Shown here one piece after another: positions 11,501-23,863 of a stretch of 64,000 nt of DNA. Every line of letters starts with the position of its first letter. Positions within the stretch are counted from its first letter, which is position 1. The stretch comes from Ophthalmolycus amberensis (Eukaryota; Chordata; Actinopteri; Perciformes; Zoarcidae). Made by a program: the position numbers and the translations under genes. The DNA lies in assembly GCA_024529925.1 (NCBI GenBank), contig JAFEUB010001015.1:1-64000 (forward strand), written 5' to 3'. Below the pieces are notes generated by a model that was given only the letters and a program-made list of their open reading frames with translations, was not told the origin of the DNA and ran no database searches.

Positions 11501-13693
11501 ATGGATTACAGTCTTTTAAAAGTTTGATCTGAGAGAGAACAACTACATCAGTTAACCTCACTTTTCACTTTGCATAATGGTGCATTACCACAAAGAAAGT
11601 ATCAAGCGACATAAGTCAAGATGTTTATCTCAAAATATACCCATGAGCTCAGCCTGCGGTTTTAATGGAAAACAGTCACATCAGTCTTGATTTGCCATTA
11701 CTGGCATCTTTACCAACATCACTTTATCTTCTGACTAATGAAAATATTAAAAGTCAGATCGACATTGAGGTAATAGTTCGATCTTTTTTGTAAATGCGCT
11801 CATTTTCTTTAACTCCAAGAGTTGGATGAGAAGTTACTGTCCGTTCAACCCGTTCGTACTTCTAGCTCGTCAAATACCACCGCTTGGTCAGTGCCCCTGG
11901 GCGTTTTAGGCACCCTTTACCTTCTGTATGAGATGCACCAGCGTTCAACTCACTCCAATGTAAACCCAACCATGTCATTTTTAGACGGTCAGAATAATTA
12001 ATATAGTATAAAGAGTGATAAGTCCCCCTCGTGTGGAAGGGAGGGGGCTGCAACTGGTCGAACAAGCACCGAGGAGGCCGCTGTCCTTGTCCAATGTGAA
12101 ACCATGTCAGCGCTGAATTATTTTACCTTAGTTTTGTTGCGTAACTTAAGTACTTAATTTAACTAAGTACTTTTGTTTCCCAACCCTGACCAAGAAGTTT
12201 TGTTGTTGCATATGTCAACCTTAAAACAAATAAAACCTATGTTATAGGTTTATTTTGAAAAGAGGCTCTATGCATGAGCGGAAACTGGAAGTTTCCTGTG
12301 AACAAGGAAGTTTATTTTGAAAAGACACTATGCATGTTACGTGCAGAGACTGACATGCTGTCCCTGACACGTGTCATAGTTTGAAGTGAAGGGCCACTGA
12401 CCGAGATTCTACAATTACATTCTTTGCTTGTTGTCTCCTATGTGTCAACATGTTACAGTGTCCTTAAACTTTGATCATGAGTCCCAGTTCCCATCACAGA
12501 CAGCCACAGATCACATCCAGGTCTCTCCAATCACAGGAGGCCAATAAGATAGAGAAGTGGACAAATCTGTCTCTTTTCTTTCTGAGAATGTCTTTCATCA
12601 GAAAACTCATTCATGGCAACTGTGAAATAATGTTGTGATGTTTCATCATCAATTAGAGGGTTCAGTAGTTGTTTTAAAGCATTATATGCTGTGTGTATAT
12701 GTTATTAAACCTATTGGCATTAACACAGCAGAACACTCTGTCAGCACGGTTCTCTGACTTCAGACCAGCGTTAACCCAGCCCGTTGCCCTTTGGGCGGTT
12801 AATTCATCTGTAAATAGAGTGCTGCAGGAATAAGTCGTGGAATCTGCAAATGGAATGGAAACATCCAAGTATTTTTTTGTAGTGGGAACCAGTGCGATGC
12901 TGACTTCCGGGGTTGGCCTACAAAAACACTTCATCCCTGCAGCACTCTATTAGCTGTTAGCATTATTTGAAAGCTGTAACGTTAGCGTTACTCTTGCTGT
13001 AGTTCTTTGAACAGAATCATGTTGAGCTGCAGTAGGATAACAAAGCAAATAAATAAATCAAAGTAACATGATGAATGCATCCAGATGTAATCGAGTGAAA
13101 TTAATGATTTGTCTCTAAGAATTTACTTGAGGGAGTAAAAAGTATGCAGTGTTAAAAGGACTCTGACAAGTACAATCTACTTAAAGTTACTTGAGTACAC
13201 ATACCTGCAAACTCATAAGAGGTGAAAAAGGTGACAAGCACCCGAACCAGAAACCCTGTCGGGTGGTGCGGGGGCATTGTCTCACCCCAATCTGAGAAAT
13301 GCTGGCGGGCCAATTGCTACATATTGATAAGACAGGTATGAAATAACTCAGCAATTAAGTGAAAAAGAGCTGAATCCCAAATTGTATTTATAAAGTTTTA
13401 CAGTGAAGTGTTGAGGCTTGGACTTTCTGAAGAAGCCGCTGGAATGCGCTCTGCCCTGTTTACTTCATACAGCGCAGGCGCTCCAAAGAAAGCAACTGGA
13501 TCTGGTTCAAAATCAAAACAATATTTAATAAACTAAACAAAGCTAACAATTGCAATTTAAATTACGCTATCGATAGTGGTGTTCTCGAGAGCAGAGACCA
13601 CACACACGCCCCCGCCCAACAGACCGAATTCGGTTAACTGTAAAACGAGAGCGGATGTGATCTGAAGAATACTCTCTAAAACATTGTCTTTAT
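11501..13693. other. Intergenic with solo hAT-like end fragments
   Basis: No gene recognised. Around 12130-12188, CTTAAGTACTTAATTTAACTAAGTACTTTTGTTTCCCAACCCTG reads like a right end of a Tol2-like element (in reverse, CAGGGTTGGGAAACAAAAGT). Around 13120-13200 a similar GAGTAAAAAGT...ACTTGAGTACA stretch occurs. Neither has a visible partner end. The 8 bases before 13694 are the target duplication of the next element. Confidence 0.45.
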
Positions 13694-15317
13694 CAGTGGT
13701 GTATAGTAACGAAGTAGAAATACTTCGTTACTGTACTTAAGTCGTTTTTTTGGATAACTGTACTTTACTTTACTACTTATATTTCTGTTGACTTTTACTT
13801 TTACTTCACTACATTTTGCAAAGAAAACTGATACTTTTACGCCGATACATTTCCCCTGAAACCTTCGTTACTCGCTACAAAATCAAATCTATCTCTAGAA
13901 AAAAAATGAATCATGAGACCAGCGTCGGGGACTGTGGTGGAACACAGACTGCAAGCAAGCAGGTTTGGTGAATCAGTGGTCCGAGCTTGCAAGTTAAATC
14001 ATTGGTTAATCACGTTAATGCACAATTGCAAACAAGTGCTCTCAAAGCCGCGGTGTTTTGATTCCCAGTGATGCCCAGGATGCTACATGCTATAAGCTAG
14101 CGGGCGACTACCTGAGTAGAATTCCACTCTACGATGACTGATTTCATGATGGAAGCAGAAATGGAAGCACCTGCTACTCCCGAAACAAACGACGGTGGTG
14201 ACGAAGACCAACACCAGTGGATCGCTAGCGAGTTAGTGAGCTGAGGAAGTGTTGACAGTCGTGCAGCACTAGTTGGCTAACGTTAGCTATAGCTAGCCAC
14301 CACACCATAGGATTGACGGGAGCCGAGAGAGCGCAGCGTTAGCATTAGTGCTAGCATTAGGGAAATCCTTCGCAACTGTGCGCAAGCTCTCTGTGACGCT
14401 GAACACACCTCTACCTGCCTCAGCAGCCTGTGAAAGGATATTTAGCATCGCAGGACTAGTCTTCAGCCCATGAAGAGCGAGACTGAATTCTCACAATTTT
14501 GAAAACCAACTTCTTTTGAAGATGAACAGGACATTTTTCAGTTTCAAGTAATGACTGGGTTGCTGCTTTAGTATTGATCATGTTTTGATATTTGAGTCAT
14601 TTTGTGGATGATCAGATGGAGTTATGATGGCAGCAGTCGCCCAATTGCAGATTCAGCTTGAGCAAAACCTTTGCCTATTGTGTTCAAATCAGGCCAATAG
14701 GAGTTTACAAGGCAGGTGTCCTTTCTCTAAACACTAACCTGATGCATCAAGTGGATATGTTTTGCTGAACATAATATTATGCATTTGGCCTCTACATCCT
14801 CTAGTCGGAATGAGCATACTTATAAACGCACTGTTACAACTCCTTCATAGTGTCATATTGCTTTTCGGAGAATTATGATGATAAGTTCATAGTAGATGCA
14901 AAAGTATACTTATGTACAATATATTATGTTGAACATTGTTGCTCCTGGATGGATCACAGCCAACCCAATTATGTTCAACACAGCTCCATGTCCTTGGTCA
15001 TGGTGCCACAGCACTTAAAAGAATAAAATTCTCAAAATTCTGACCCTTTGCTTTTTTATTAACAGCATTTACTTGTACTTTAACTTTCAATGAACAGGTT
15101 ATGATGTTCATTTAATGTTCAGGTTATGATGTACATTTAATATCAGAAAATTACTTTTGATACTTAAGTACTTTTGTACTTAAGTACAATAAATATCAGA
15201 TACTTTAAGACTTTACTCAAGTAGTATTCTAATAGGTGACTTTTTACTTTTACTGGAGTAGTTTTCCAGTAAGGTATCTTTACTTTTACTCAAGTATGGC
15301 TTTTGAATACACCACTG
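13694..15317. mobile_element. Tol2-like hAT transposon with exact 8-bp TSD
   Basis: Ends: CAGTGGTGTATAGTAACGAA (13694 on) and, on the other strand from 15317, CAGTGGTGTATTCAAAAGCC; the first 11 bases are identical. Subterminal sequence on both sides is rich in ACTTAAGTAC/TTACTTTTACT, as in Tol2-type elements. It is flanked by the identical 8-bp duplication GTCTTTAT at 13686-13693 and 15318-15325. The left arm contains a perfect hairpin (AACGAAGTA/TACTTCGTT, 13707-13728). The 1.6-kb interior keeps a transposase C-terminal remnant, so this is an internally deleted copy of a once coding element. Confidence 0.92.
14396..14531 (+). pseudogene. hAT transposase C-terminal (hATC dimerisation) remnant
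   Basis: The frame through 14414 reads PASAACERIFSIAGLVFSP, then TGA at 14471-14473, then RARLNSHNFENQLLLKMN. This is the hAT C-terminal dimerisation motif (S.ACER.FS.AG...S..RARL....FE...L). The TGA falls where the family usually has an Arg or similar codon. Upstream the same frame is open for a short way (LSVTLNTPL). The rest of the transposase is gone or unrecognisable. Its place inside the Tol2-like element, on the plus strand, fits the element's coding direction. Confidence 0.75.
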
Positions 15318-17699
15318 GTCTTTATATCCCCTGAAAGTCGGAAAGTGGCCGAAACTGTCCCAAAGTCTGAATGATCCTCCGTGTCAATCAGTGATTGGCT
15401 CCATTCGAATTCTGTTCCCTCCTGCTTCCAACTAAATTCGATTCTGTGGCAAAACTTCTTCGGACTCCACCTCCTCTCTGTGACCCGCATGGTCAGTTGT
15501 CCAGACGACGACCTCTCCTTCTGTGGTTTACGGCAATCCCTTCTCCTCCATGCCTGTGACAGCCTCACTCAAAATGATCCCTTTCTGACCCTCAAAACTA
15601 TTCATACAGTGTTTTAATACGTACAGTGACTATACTTCTATGGTTTAATACATCCACTGAGTAAAATACTGTAACATATAATATCCTCTATAAGTAAGCA
15701 TATTGTAAACATATAATACATTCCATGAGGAAACATATTGTGACTCTTAAAATATTTGGACATTTTATTATTGTGACACTTTTATTCACCACTAGGGGTG
15801 CTATTAATCATACTAATAATGTTTTAATCCTGAAATTCTTCATAGAAGCTTTACTCTTCAGGATTGCATATAATCTGTCTTCACTTGTCAATATTTAGAA
15901 GCCCAAAGAAACACATCACTTTGGAAACTGAAAAGTAAAGTGTATGGCTACAATAGAAAAATAGAAACGTTAGATTCAGAATCATTTTCTAATTTAAAAT
16001 ACCACACTTCCACAGAAATCTGTTTGATTCAGCTTGCTTAGTCACTTTACTGTATCTAGAGTTCCAACATGTTGTTTCAACAGTCCTCCAGCAGAGAGAG
16101 CAGTTAGCTACAGAGTAGACACGGTATCTGAGATGGAGACAGACAGGAGGAAAGAGTTAGATGAGTGAGACAGGGGAGGGGAAGGATGTCAAGGGGAGGA
16201 AACGAGGGTGAGCTCCTTCATACCTAAAGGTCACAGACGGACAAGAGGGACTCTTCTTGTCCTTCTGTCTCATTCCTGTCCATCATTTCACAGCCGCCTA
16301 CAGCTGATATAAAACATATGCAGGTGAAGTCATCTCAGTGACACCAGCTGCATTGCAGAGTGAGAATTAGCTAGACTTCTTTCTGCAGAACAGCAAAAGT
16401 GATGGCTCCACCTTGTGATGTAAGACATTATGCAACGTGTTCGTCCCACATTGTTAAATGGGTGGGTTAAAATAAGTATTTTTTTTATGTTTATGTATGT
16501 GTACTCCACTAACATGGCATTAGTGGAGTACACAAGTTTAACAAGAGTATGTTCAAATAAGTCATTGTCACATTTTTTGGTTTTGTGTTTAATTGTTTCT
16601 TCCGTTTTATTTTGACTTTCCCTGCCTCTTGTGTCCTGTGTTCACTTCGCTTCCTGTCCTTGTCTATTTCCCGCCCTTGTCCTTGTCGGTTCGTCTGTGC
16701 TGTATCCTGGTCCGTTGTGTTACTTGCTCTGCTGATCATCCCTGGTATGTTCCCTGATTCATCTCTGCTCTTCGGTTGGAAATAAGTAGGTTTGTTACAT
16801 AACATAACTACACTTTCACAGAGTGAGGTGTTATGAAAGTTAAGCAACAAAAGTAAAGTAAAATAAGTCAACGTTAACTTGGTTTCACAAAGGACACGAA
16901 CAACAGTCTCCTTGGTGAAAGTCCCATGCCCGGTGCATCTCTTTCAGACGAATCAGCCGATTACTTTCTTTGAGGTAGATCAACCTGCAGTAAGAACCCT
17001 TGAATAGCCCTTATCTTAATCATTAGGTCCTGAAAGTTATAAAAATATACTAATGGCTGAATCCAGATGAATTTTCCTTCCTCCATTCATTTGAATGAGC
17101 CCGAGAACAAAGCTAGGCTGAGGGCCGGGAGACGGTCTTAAAGGAAACACTAGTGCGTTTGCTCTACGGGCCCCATCGGAAGCAGCGTCGAAGATACTGG
17201 TATTTTCATATTCAGGAAGTCTTTTGGCTTCTTGCGCCACTGAGCAACTGTCATAGGAATGAATGAGGCCCCGCCTCCAAAGCTGTATCCGGTTCTCTCT
17301 CTATACATCCATGGTTTTAGGTCCCAGCCTCAGTTTTTTCATGCTAACATGCTAACTTCCTCTTAGAAGGCTGATGTGTTACTGAGACCGACAAATTGCA
17401 GCTCGGATGGATGTACAGTTTATCTTTAAGTTGAATCTAATTTGTTCAGAAATGGCCGCTGCACTGAAGAAGTATAACATATATAGTTACCAATGTCCTT
17501 CAGGCCAAATTTTACAAACTGCTCGCTCTATTTTTCAACGATCCAATGATCATATTTTTCTTGTGTGCAATGAGCATTACAGCCTTACAATCCCTCCAGA
17601 ATCCCAATGGACCTTAAATCTTAAATCCTGTTAATAATCTCCACATTGTTTATGATAAATAACAAGCAACATTCTTGTTTTCTAGAACAATGACCAACA
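15318..17699. other. Intergenic; perfect hairpin at 16498-16534
   Basis: No gene recognised. Around 17050-17330 is a segment with CATTCATTTGAATGAGCC and CTATACATCCATGGTTTT, phrases I know from dispersed fish repeats. The only structured site is the hairpin described separately. Confidence 0.45.
16498..16534. repeat. Perfect 15-bp inverted repeat, 7-nt loop
   Basis: TGTGTACTCCACTAA (16498-16512) and TTAGTGGAGTACACA (16520-16534) are exact reverse complements around the loop CATGGCA. No T run follows on either strand, so it does not look like a terminator; a MITE core or chance are the alternatives. Confidence 0.9.
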
Positions 17700-17719
17700 A
17701 GGTGCCTGTGAGTAAAGGA

Positions 17720-17880
17720 TAAGGATGTTTATTGTCATCGTAAAAAGATACAACGAAATTAAGTTGGCGACTCATCAGTCAGTTCAGCAGCAACTCGGTA
17801 GGAAATGTACAAAAACATTAAGACAAGACATTACTGATTTAAAACCAGACATTAAATAAATATATAAAAGATAACACACA
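17720..17880. repeat. Interspersed repeat tail
   Basis: GATGTTTATTGTCATCGTAAAAAGATACAACGAAATTAAG is a recurring phrase in fish genomes and has a relative at 7440-7490 in this window. Class uncertain, probably the 3' end of a retroelement. Confidence 0.5.
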
Positions 17881-19508
17881 GGCCTCGATGGCTTTACAGT
17901 GACAAAAGTGCTTTGTTAAAGTGTCGTTTTATTGCCTATTTTTGTTTTTCCGCAGCATTGTCCGGTGCCTGAGCCTAAAGCTGCCTGATCCATCATCTAT
18001 CCATGCCACAACTACAAAACTATTTGCTTTCATTCAAAAGAAAAACAACAGGACTCAAAGAGCTGATGGACACTTCCCCTGCAGTTTATGTGTCGTATAT
18101 ATGTGCTAAATGTCACGCACATAAATCAGCGCTCAACTGTAAATGACAAACACTATGTGTGTGTGTTGGCGGGAGTGACACTAAATCAGATCTCTGCTGG
18201 CGCTCGTGAGTAAATGTGGACTCTTGGTCTTCTCAGTTGCACCCTCAGTCTCTCTCACCTTTTCTGTAGTGTATCATCGATCACTGCCTCCTGCCTCCTG
18301 CCTCCTGTTTATCCATATGCCACTCCTTATGCCTCCCTCTCCGGTTTATCCTTCAAATATCTCTGAACAGCGGGCTAAATAACGGCGTCTGATACTGTTC
18401 CAAAACAGCTGTTGATTTCTTTAGGCTGTATTGTGGTTCAGATGATTGACACCAGCCATTTGAAATGTCTCGATGCAGGCACTCACTGAGCTGAGATACA
18501 GCAAAAAGCTCAGATGGAGGGAATAGTGCTCGTAAACCCAAATGCACATGATAATGTTGCCTAGTATATTGTGATAGTTCTAAACCATTTCTCACATTTT
18601 GAGGCTCCCAGCAGGGCCCAGTTCTTTTCTGTATGGAAACAGTTTCATGTTCTGGCAAATCGATGCGTGGAACGGGCTCCTGCACCGTCTCACATTAGTA
18701 CATTCGACGCCCATTAATGTGATGTGTGAATTGAAAAGCACAACTCATCCCTCTGGTAAAACACAGATCCTCGATAGATTTGCACAGTAGAAACAAGAGG
18801 ATGTAAGGCACTAATATTAGGCATTTGAATCCTTATGATTCTTCTTCGGTGCTCTGCTGCACACATCTGAGCAGAGGAACTCTGATTTCCAGGATTCTGA
18901 AACATAAAAATGAGTATGTGAATCTCACTCTCTCCAGTCATTGTCATCATTTGTCCCTCTTTTCCATCCTTCTTTCACTTCACATCAAACTCAGAGGCGA
19001 GGCGGTGGGCACACGATATAACGATAGTGATCGCTATGGAAACTGGGTTCTGGCAGCCAATCAGAGCCTGCTCTAGCTTTGTGTCTCATCCAATGGGAGA
19101 GGCAGGGGGGGAGTTGGGTACGATGGTATCTTTAGGCTTTTAGTACAACTAGGAGCTACTCTTATCAATACTCTGTTCGTCTACATGACTAAATAATTGT
19201 TTTTAAAAAGATATATAAGATTTTTAAAACAAATAGATTATATTAGTAAATCTAGAGCAGCAACAGTTATGTTTACAACAGTAAAGTCACTTTATAAAGT
19301 CATTAATACCTCAATGGAAACAAATGTAAAATGTTAATAAAATAACAGATCTGAGTAAAGTTTAAAAAGACTGAAGAACACAGACTTTGATATTACTGAT
19401 ATTGCATGTACAGTAACAAGCGTAGTTGCCGTCAACTCGAGTATCCTTCACTTCACCTGGTTCACTTCACCACAGCGGCCTCTCTGCTCGAGCTTCGCAC
19501 CCATGTTT

Positions 19509-19512
<4 letters not shown>
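17881..19512. other. Intergenic, nothing recognised
   Basis: Mixed-composition sequence. Short open frames on both strands carry no known motif. A CCTCCTGCCTCCTGCCTCCTG triplet repeat of 7 bp lies at about 18287-18307. Confidence 0.4.

Positions 19513-19551
<39 letters not shown>
19513..19551. repeat. (TG)n microsatellite
   Basis: About 38 bp of TG dinucleotides. The Cys-Val and His-Thr frames across it are artefacts of the repeat. Confidence 0.95.
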
Positions 19552-19553
<2 letters not shown>

Positions 19554-20530
19554 TGTAGGAGGAGCTCAGCCAGACAGAGAGCAGATGCTGCACCGTGATG
19601 ATAAATTGACATCAAAACATTGAAAAGTACAAATAAAAAACACAAGTATCAATACTACGTCCTTTAATAATTTATCACCGGGGCCCGTTTAATACCGGGG
19701 TGTCGGAACACATCACTATCTTCAGATAACGTAAAAATGTGAAAGGCTCTTGCTAGAGCTAGTGTCCGTTCTGGCTGCTGGAGCAGCAACAGAACTGACA
19801 GTGCAACATGGCGAACACGCTCCCTATGTGGATATAAATAGCTTTTTAGTTTCGGGTGATTATACACTGATTAAAACATAGTTATGACTTTTAGAAGTTC
19901 TTATAAACCCCCCTAAATGTTACACACTGTCCCTTTAAGAGGCAAGAATTGACATATTATTGTCCACCACCAAGGCTGTATTTAAGACTATCCAGTACCG
20001 TCTTAAACTGCTTCAAGTCAAATAACAATTTTGTGTCCACTGGCAACTGTGAGTCCAAGCAAACTTAAAGAGTGGAGTTACCCAAGGCTCTGTTCTGGGA
20101 TATCTTTTGTTCACAACAAACTGTCTAACAACGACGACACAGTCACACCAAGTTACTGTAATCCTGCAAAGTGTTTGCATCACCAAATTGAACTAATGAA
20201 TAATTAATGTGTAACAGTTAACTACTAAATAGAGTTGCAGGATTTTATCAAAATAATGTTGAAACTTAGTGTGCAGTTCAAACTAAAAATGTAATTGTGT
20301 GTCATTTAGGATACAGATTTAAATCTTGAACATTTACTTGAATCATCAAAACAACAGCAGAGCCAACCATTACAGGATTTGTGAACGAACGTGAAATTAT
20401 AAACGTGTCCATTCGTTTATTTTTATTTTAGTCTATTACAAGACTGAAAAAAATACTTTTTTACATTTGCAAGCTAATAGTTTTCTAGAACTTATTTTTA
20501 AGTCCTGCAAAAATGACTTGCACAGCTCAT

Positions 20531-20550
20531 GGGGGGGGGGGGGGGGGGGG
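20531..20550. repeat. G20 homopolymer at the SINE 5' edge
   Basis: Twenty consecutive G directly before the tRNA-related head of the SINE. A C24 run lies 620 bp downstream (21169-21192). Homopolymer lengths in an assembly are uncertain. Confidence 0.85.
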
Positions 20551-20755
20551 TCTGTGCCTCAGGTGGTAGAGCGGGTCGCCTTTTAACCACAAGGTTGGGG
20601 GTTCGATCTCCTACTAGCCACATGTCGAAGTGTCCATGTGCGAGACACTGAACCCCAGCCCATCTCTGTATACATGTATGTATACAACAATTGTAACAAA
20701 ATACAGACAATTGCTACCACAGTTTAATCGAGGATTAATAAAGATGAACACATTA
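20551..20755 (+). mobile_element. tRNA-derived SINE
   Basis: The head TGTGCCTCAGGTGGTAGAGCGGG has an A-box-like TGGTAGAGCGGG (20564-20575), and the B box GGTTCGATC lies at 20600-20608, the spacing of a tRNA-type pol III promoter. The body AGCCACATGTCGAAGTGTC...GAGACACTGAACCCCA is that of a widespread fish SINE. The tail is AT-rich (ATTAATAAAGATGAACA). About 200 bp. It cannot be a working tRNA gene because the cloverleaf is not maintained after the B box. Confidence 0.85.
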
Positions 20756-22790
20756 TCCGAGCTGTGAGATCCCTACACTCATTGATAACTCGTTCAGTGG
20801 CTTCAGGGCTGAACACTTTACATCTCTTTGTGTTGCTTGTACAATATCAAACAACCTCCTCCGGACATCTTGTGAGATGTTTTCTGGAGTCGGCACACGA
20901 CACTGTGAATCAGCATTCACTCACCGAGCCAAACGTTGCTGGAACAAATTGCCATAACAATTGTGGCTCGCCAGGACTGTGCAAATAACACACTTTCACT
21001 CGTTCTATTTTTTCTTTGTGTCCTGTTTTTGAATCGTTGGATAATCTGCTTTTGAACTGAATTCCTTTAAATATTATCTTCAGTTAAGTGTGTCCCCAGG
21101 TCCAGGAACTTTTCTCTCAGTCCTCCATTGAAGGAGTAACACACCCATTATCCCTCCTCCGAAAAAAGCCCCCCCCCCCCCCCCCCCCCCCCGAACCACA
21201 TTCTGAGAGAATCAGATAGTCCACGTTGGAGAAGACTTTTTTCATCAGTTATATGTCGTTCTGCTGCCGTGTCTCACTGAGTTATGGATGAATTAAAAAA
21301 ATGCACGGCATGGCTGTCGATAAGTTAACGATCATCATGATACGAGAAAGAGGAAGACCAAGTGCATGCGTATATCTGCGTGAGTTCCTTTACGTGTATG
21401 TGTGTGTGCAAGGAAGCGTCACTATGCGTGTGCCCTGCTCCCAGGCACGGTGTGTTACTACCACGTTCCATGCCAGTCATCCTCTCCCGATCACATGGCC
21501 TGCCAAGTCAGGATACGGTTGCTAGGCAACATCCTCTCATCCTTCCTCCCCATCTCTTATAGTCCATCAAATAGTGATTGTGTGGGTGGAGAGGGGGGGG
21601 GGGGCAAAGTCTATTAATAGAAGCGGTGGCGAAATAAGGGGAATTACTGTGTTGAGTCTAAAATGAACCTTGCCATCTCCCCTCCTCTCTCTCTCTCTCT
21701 CTCTGTTTTTTTTTTCCTGTTGCTCGCTCACTCTAGCAGATTCATTCATAGACGCAGTGAGGAGAAGGATGAGATACGATGACAAGGATGCACGAGGAGT
21801 GTGGGAGTAAGAGGCAAGAAGAGCCAGAAGTGAATATTATATAATCCATACAGATACAATTATTTTATATTCAAATATGAACAATCCTATTTTGTCCAGA
21901 TACAGCTGCATTAATTAATAACTAATTATATATAACTGCAGGTGATGAAAATGCATGCGAAATGAAAAATGGAGTGCTAAAAAATGGATATAAAATCAAG
22001 AATGGAGTGATAAATTATCAAGTGATTTTGATTCATTTGAATCTGATTTGAATAGAACAGTTGTGATATGATAAAAACCGAGCCACGTCTGATCATTCCC
22101 CCCTGTTATTTATCGGTATTCGATACAAATTGAGTTCTACCCCTCATACGCATTAATATACAACATGTTGACTCATTTAGCGGATGGCTAGTTAGCTAGC
22201 TAGCTGCTAATTCCACCATGCTTTCATGCTGCGCCCATTACAGAATACAAGTCGAACAGTGGGCTGGTGGCCAGCGGGTCTAAACGTTCCATCACTCCAC
22301 ATAGCTAGTAGATCGAGCTGCCCACCGCCAAACTAGTCTGCTAGCGGTGGAGTGAGGCTGAGGAGCCTCGGGGTGATTAGCTAGCTAATTATTGTCTCAC
22401 TTGTGGTCTGACAAATAGTAAATTCATCAAATTCAGTGGTAGCAAACGTGCAAATTGGCCACTAGTCCACCAGTGACCGAAACAGGAATAGCAAATAAAA
22501 AGCTCCAGCATTCTGTTCCAGCAGAGGCGTGTGAATGCATCCAAAAGCACAAACCCTTAAAGCGCTAAATCGTATACTCTCCCCATTAATGTTCCTGTCA
22601 TAGTCACCTTCAAAGTTAAATCACCCTGCAGCTTCCGCAAAAGAACAATCATTTTAGATGGTGCTCTGTAGGGAGGGATGGATATAAAGGATGGATGGAC
22701 TCTCCGAAAACTGGTTTCAGCGCTCTCATTAATTTGCTCTTGTTCAGTATTTTTACACAGTTGAACACAGTTGACAGTTTTTCCCTTATT
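20756..22790. other. Intergenic; homopolymer and CT tracts
   Basis: No gene recognised. Contains C24 at 21169-21192, G12 at 21593-21604, a (TC)n tract near 21684-21704 followed by T9, and a GCTAGTTAGCTAGCTAGCTGCT stretch near 22188-22208. Confidence 0.5.
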
Positions 22791-23152
22791 CAATTCAATT
22801 TATTTTTGTACAGCCAAAAATTACAAATTTGCCTCAGAGGTCTTTACAATCCGTACACATGCGACATCCTCTGTCCCGGAACCCTCACATCGGAACAGGA
22901 AAAACCCTTTAACGGGGAGAAAAGAGGGAGAGACCTGTGGGAGAGCAACAGAGGAGGGATCCCTCTCCCAGGATGGACAAAAGTGCAATGATGTAATGTG
23001 TACAGAATGAACAGCATAACAGAGTTACAACACATATGACAGAACCACGGCAGGAGGCAAGACTATAGTCCAGGTATAACCAGGATCCACGGAAACCTGC
23101 GAGGCGAGAAAGCACAGAGACTCTGGGGAAGAAGCAAAGTTAGTAGTAATGT
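22791..23152 (-). mobile_element. Second L2-type LINE 3' end, inverted
   Basis: Starts CAATTCAATTTATTTTTGTACAGCC, the reverse complement of the L2 tail seen at 1805-1838. It continues through CCTCAGAGG...ACATCCTCT...GTTCCGGGA-type sequence homologous to 1560-1790 and then the GCGAGAAAGCACAGAGACTC core of the tandem units. Only the 3' untranslated part is present, the usual 5' truncation of LINE copies. It ends where the minisatellite begins. Confidence 0.85.
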
Positions 23153-23370
23153 GTGTTAAAGGTATTGTGTCAGACAAAGAGTCAGTCAGACGGAGTCAGA
23201 AAAAAAGTCAGTGAGACAGAAAGTCAGAGAGACAGACAGACAGAAAGTCAGAGAGACAGACAGAAAAATCACACAGACAGACAGAGACACAGACAGAAAG
23301 TCAGAAAGACAGAGGGACGGACAGAAAGTCAGACAGACAGAGTCAGAGAGACAGAGTCAAGCAGAAAGTC

Positions 23371-23401
<31 letters not shown>

Positions 23402-23644
23402 GTCAGCCAGAGTCAAGCAGAAAGTCAAAGAGACAGACAGAGTCAGGCAGAAAGACAGAGGGACGGACAGAAAGTCAGACAGACAGAGTCAGAGAGACAG
23501 ACAGAGTCAACCACAGTCAAGCAGAAAGTCAAAGAGACAGACAGAAAAATCACACAGACAGAAAGAGACACAGTCAGAAAGGCAGAAAGACAGAGCGAGT
23601 CAGACAGAGTCAGGCAGAAAGACAGAAAGTCAGAGAGATTGTAA
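23153..23644. repeat. Purine-rich AGACAGACAGAAAGTC minisatellite, block 1
   Basis: Irregular array of AGACAGAC, AGAAAGTC and AGAGAGAC units for about 480 bp, with higher-order repeats (for example AAAGACAGAGGGACGGACAG occurs at about 23306 and 23453). Both long open frames here translate to Asp-Arg-Gln-Thr-Glu-Ser repeats; they lack stops only because TAA, TAG and TGA are rare in the unit, so I do not call a gene. Confidence 0.9.
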
Positions 23645-23863
23645 TCATTGGGTCGTTTATCAAACAGTTACAAAAGTCCTCTTTAGGTCCTACCACCCCC
23701 AGAGGCTCATAGAGGTTTATCCAGGGACTTATAAAACAGTTACAAAAGTCCTCTTTATCCGACCTACCCCCACCAGAGGCTCATAGAAGTTAATCTAGGG
23801 CCTTAATAGGGAGTCATATGCAACCCTTTATCAACTATCAATCTCTCCTTTATGGTATGAATA
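23645..23863. repeat. Spacer with a ~60-bp direct duplication
   Basis: AAACAGTTACAAAAGTCCTCTTTA occurs twice, near 23663 and 23724, each followed by a CCTAC-CCCC-AGAGGCTCATAGA stretch. The spacer splits the two minisatellite blocks and ends by re-entering the same unit. Confidence 0.8.

Noticed and set aside
20551..20625. Possible tRNA gene
   Set aside because: It has A and B boxes but no cloverleaf after the B box, and it continues into a known SINE body.
23153..23786. Two long overlapping open frames rich in Asp-Arg-Gln-Thr-Glu-Ser
   Set aside because: They are the translation of a minisatellite in two frames at once; the lack of stops follows from the repeat unit, and there is no gene context.
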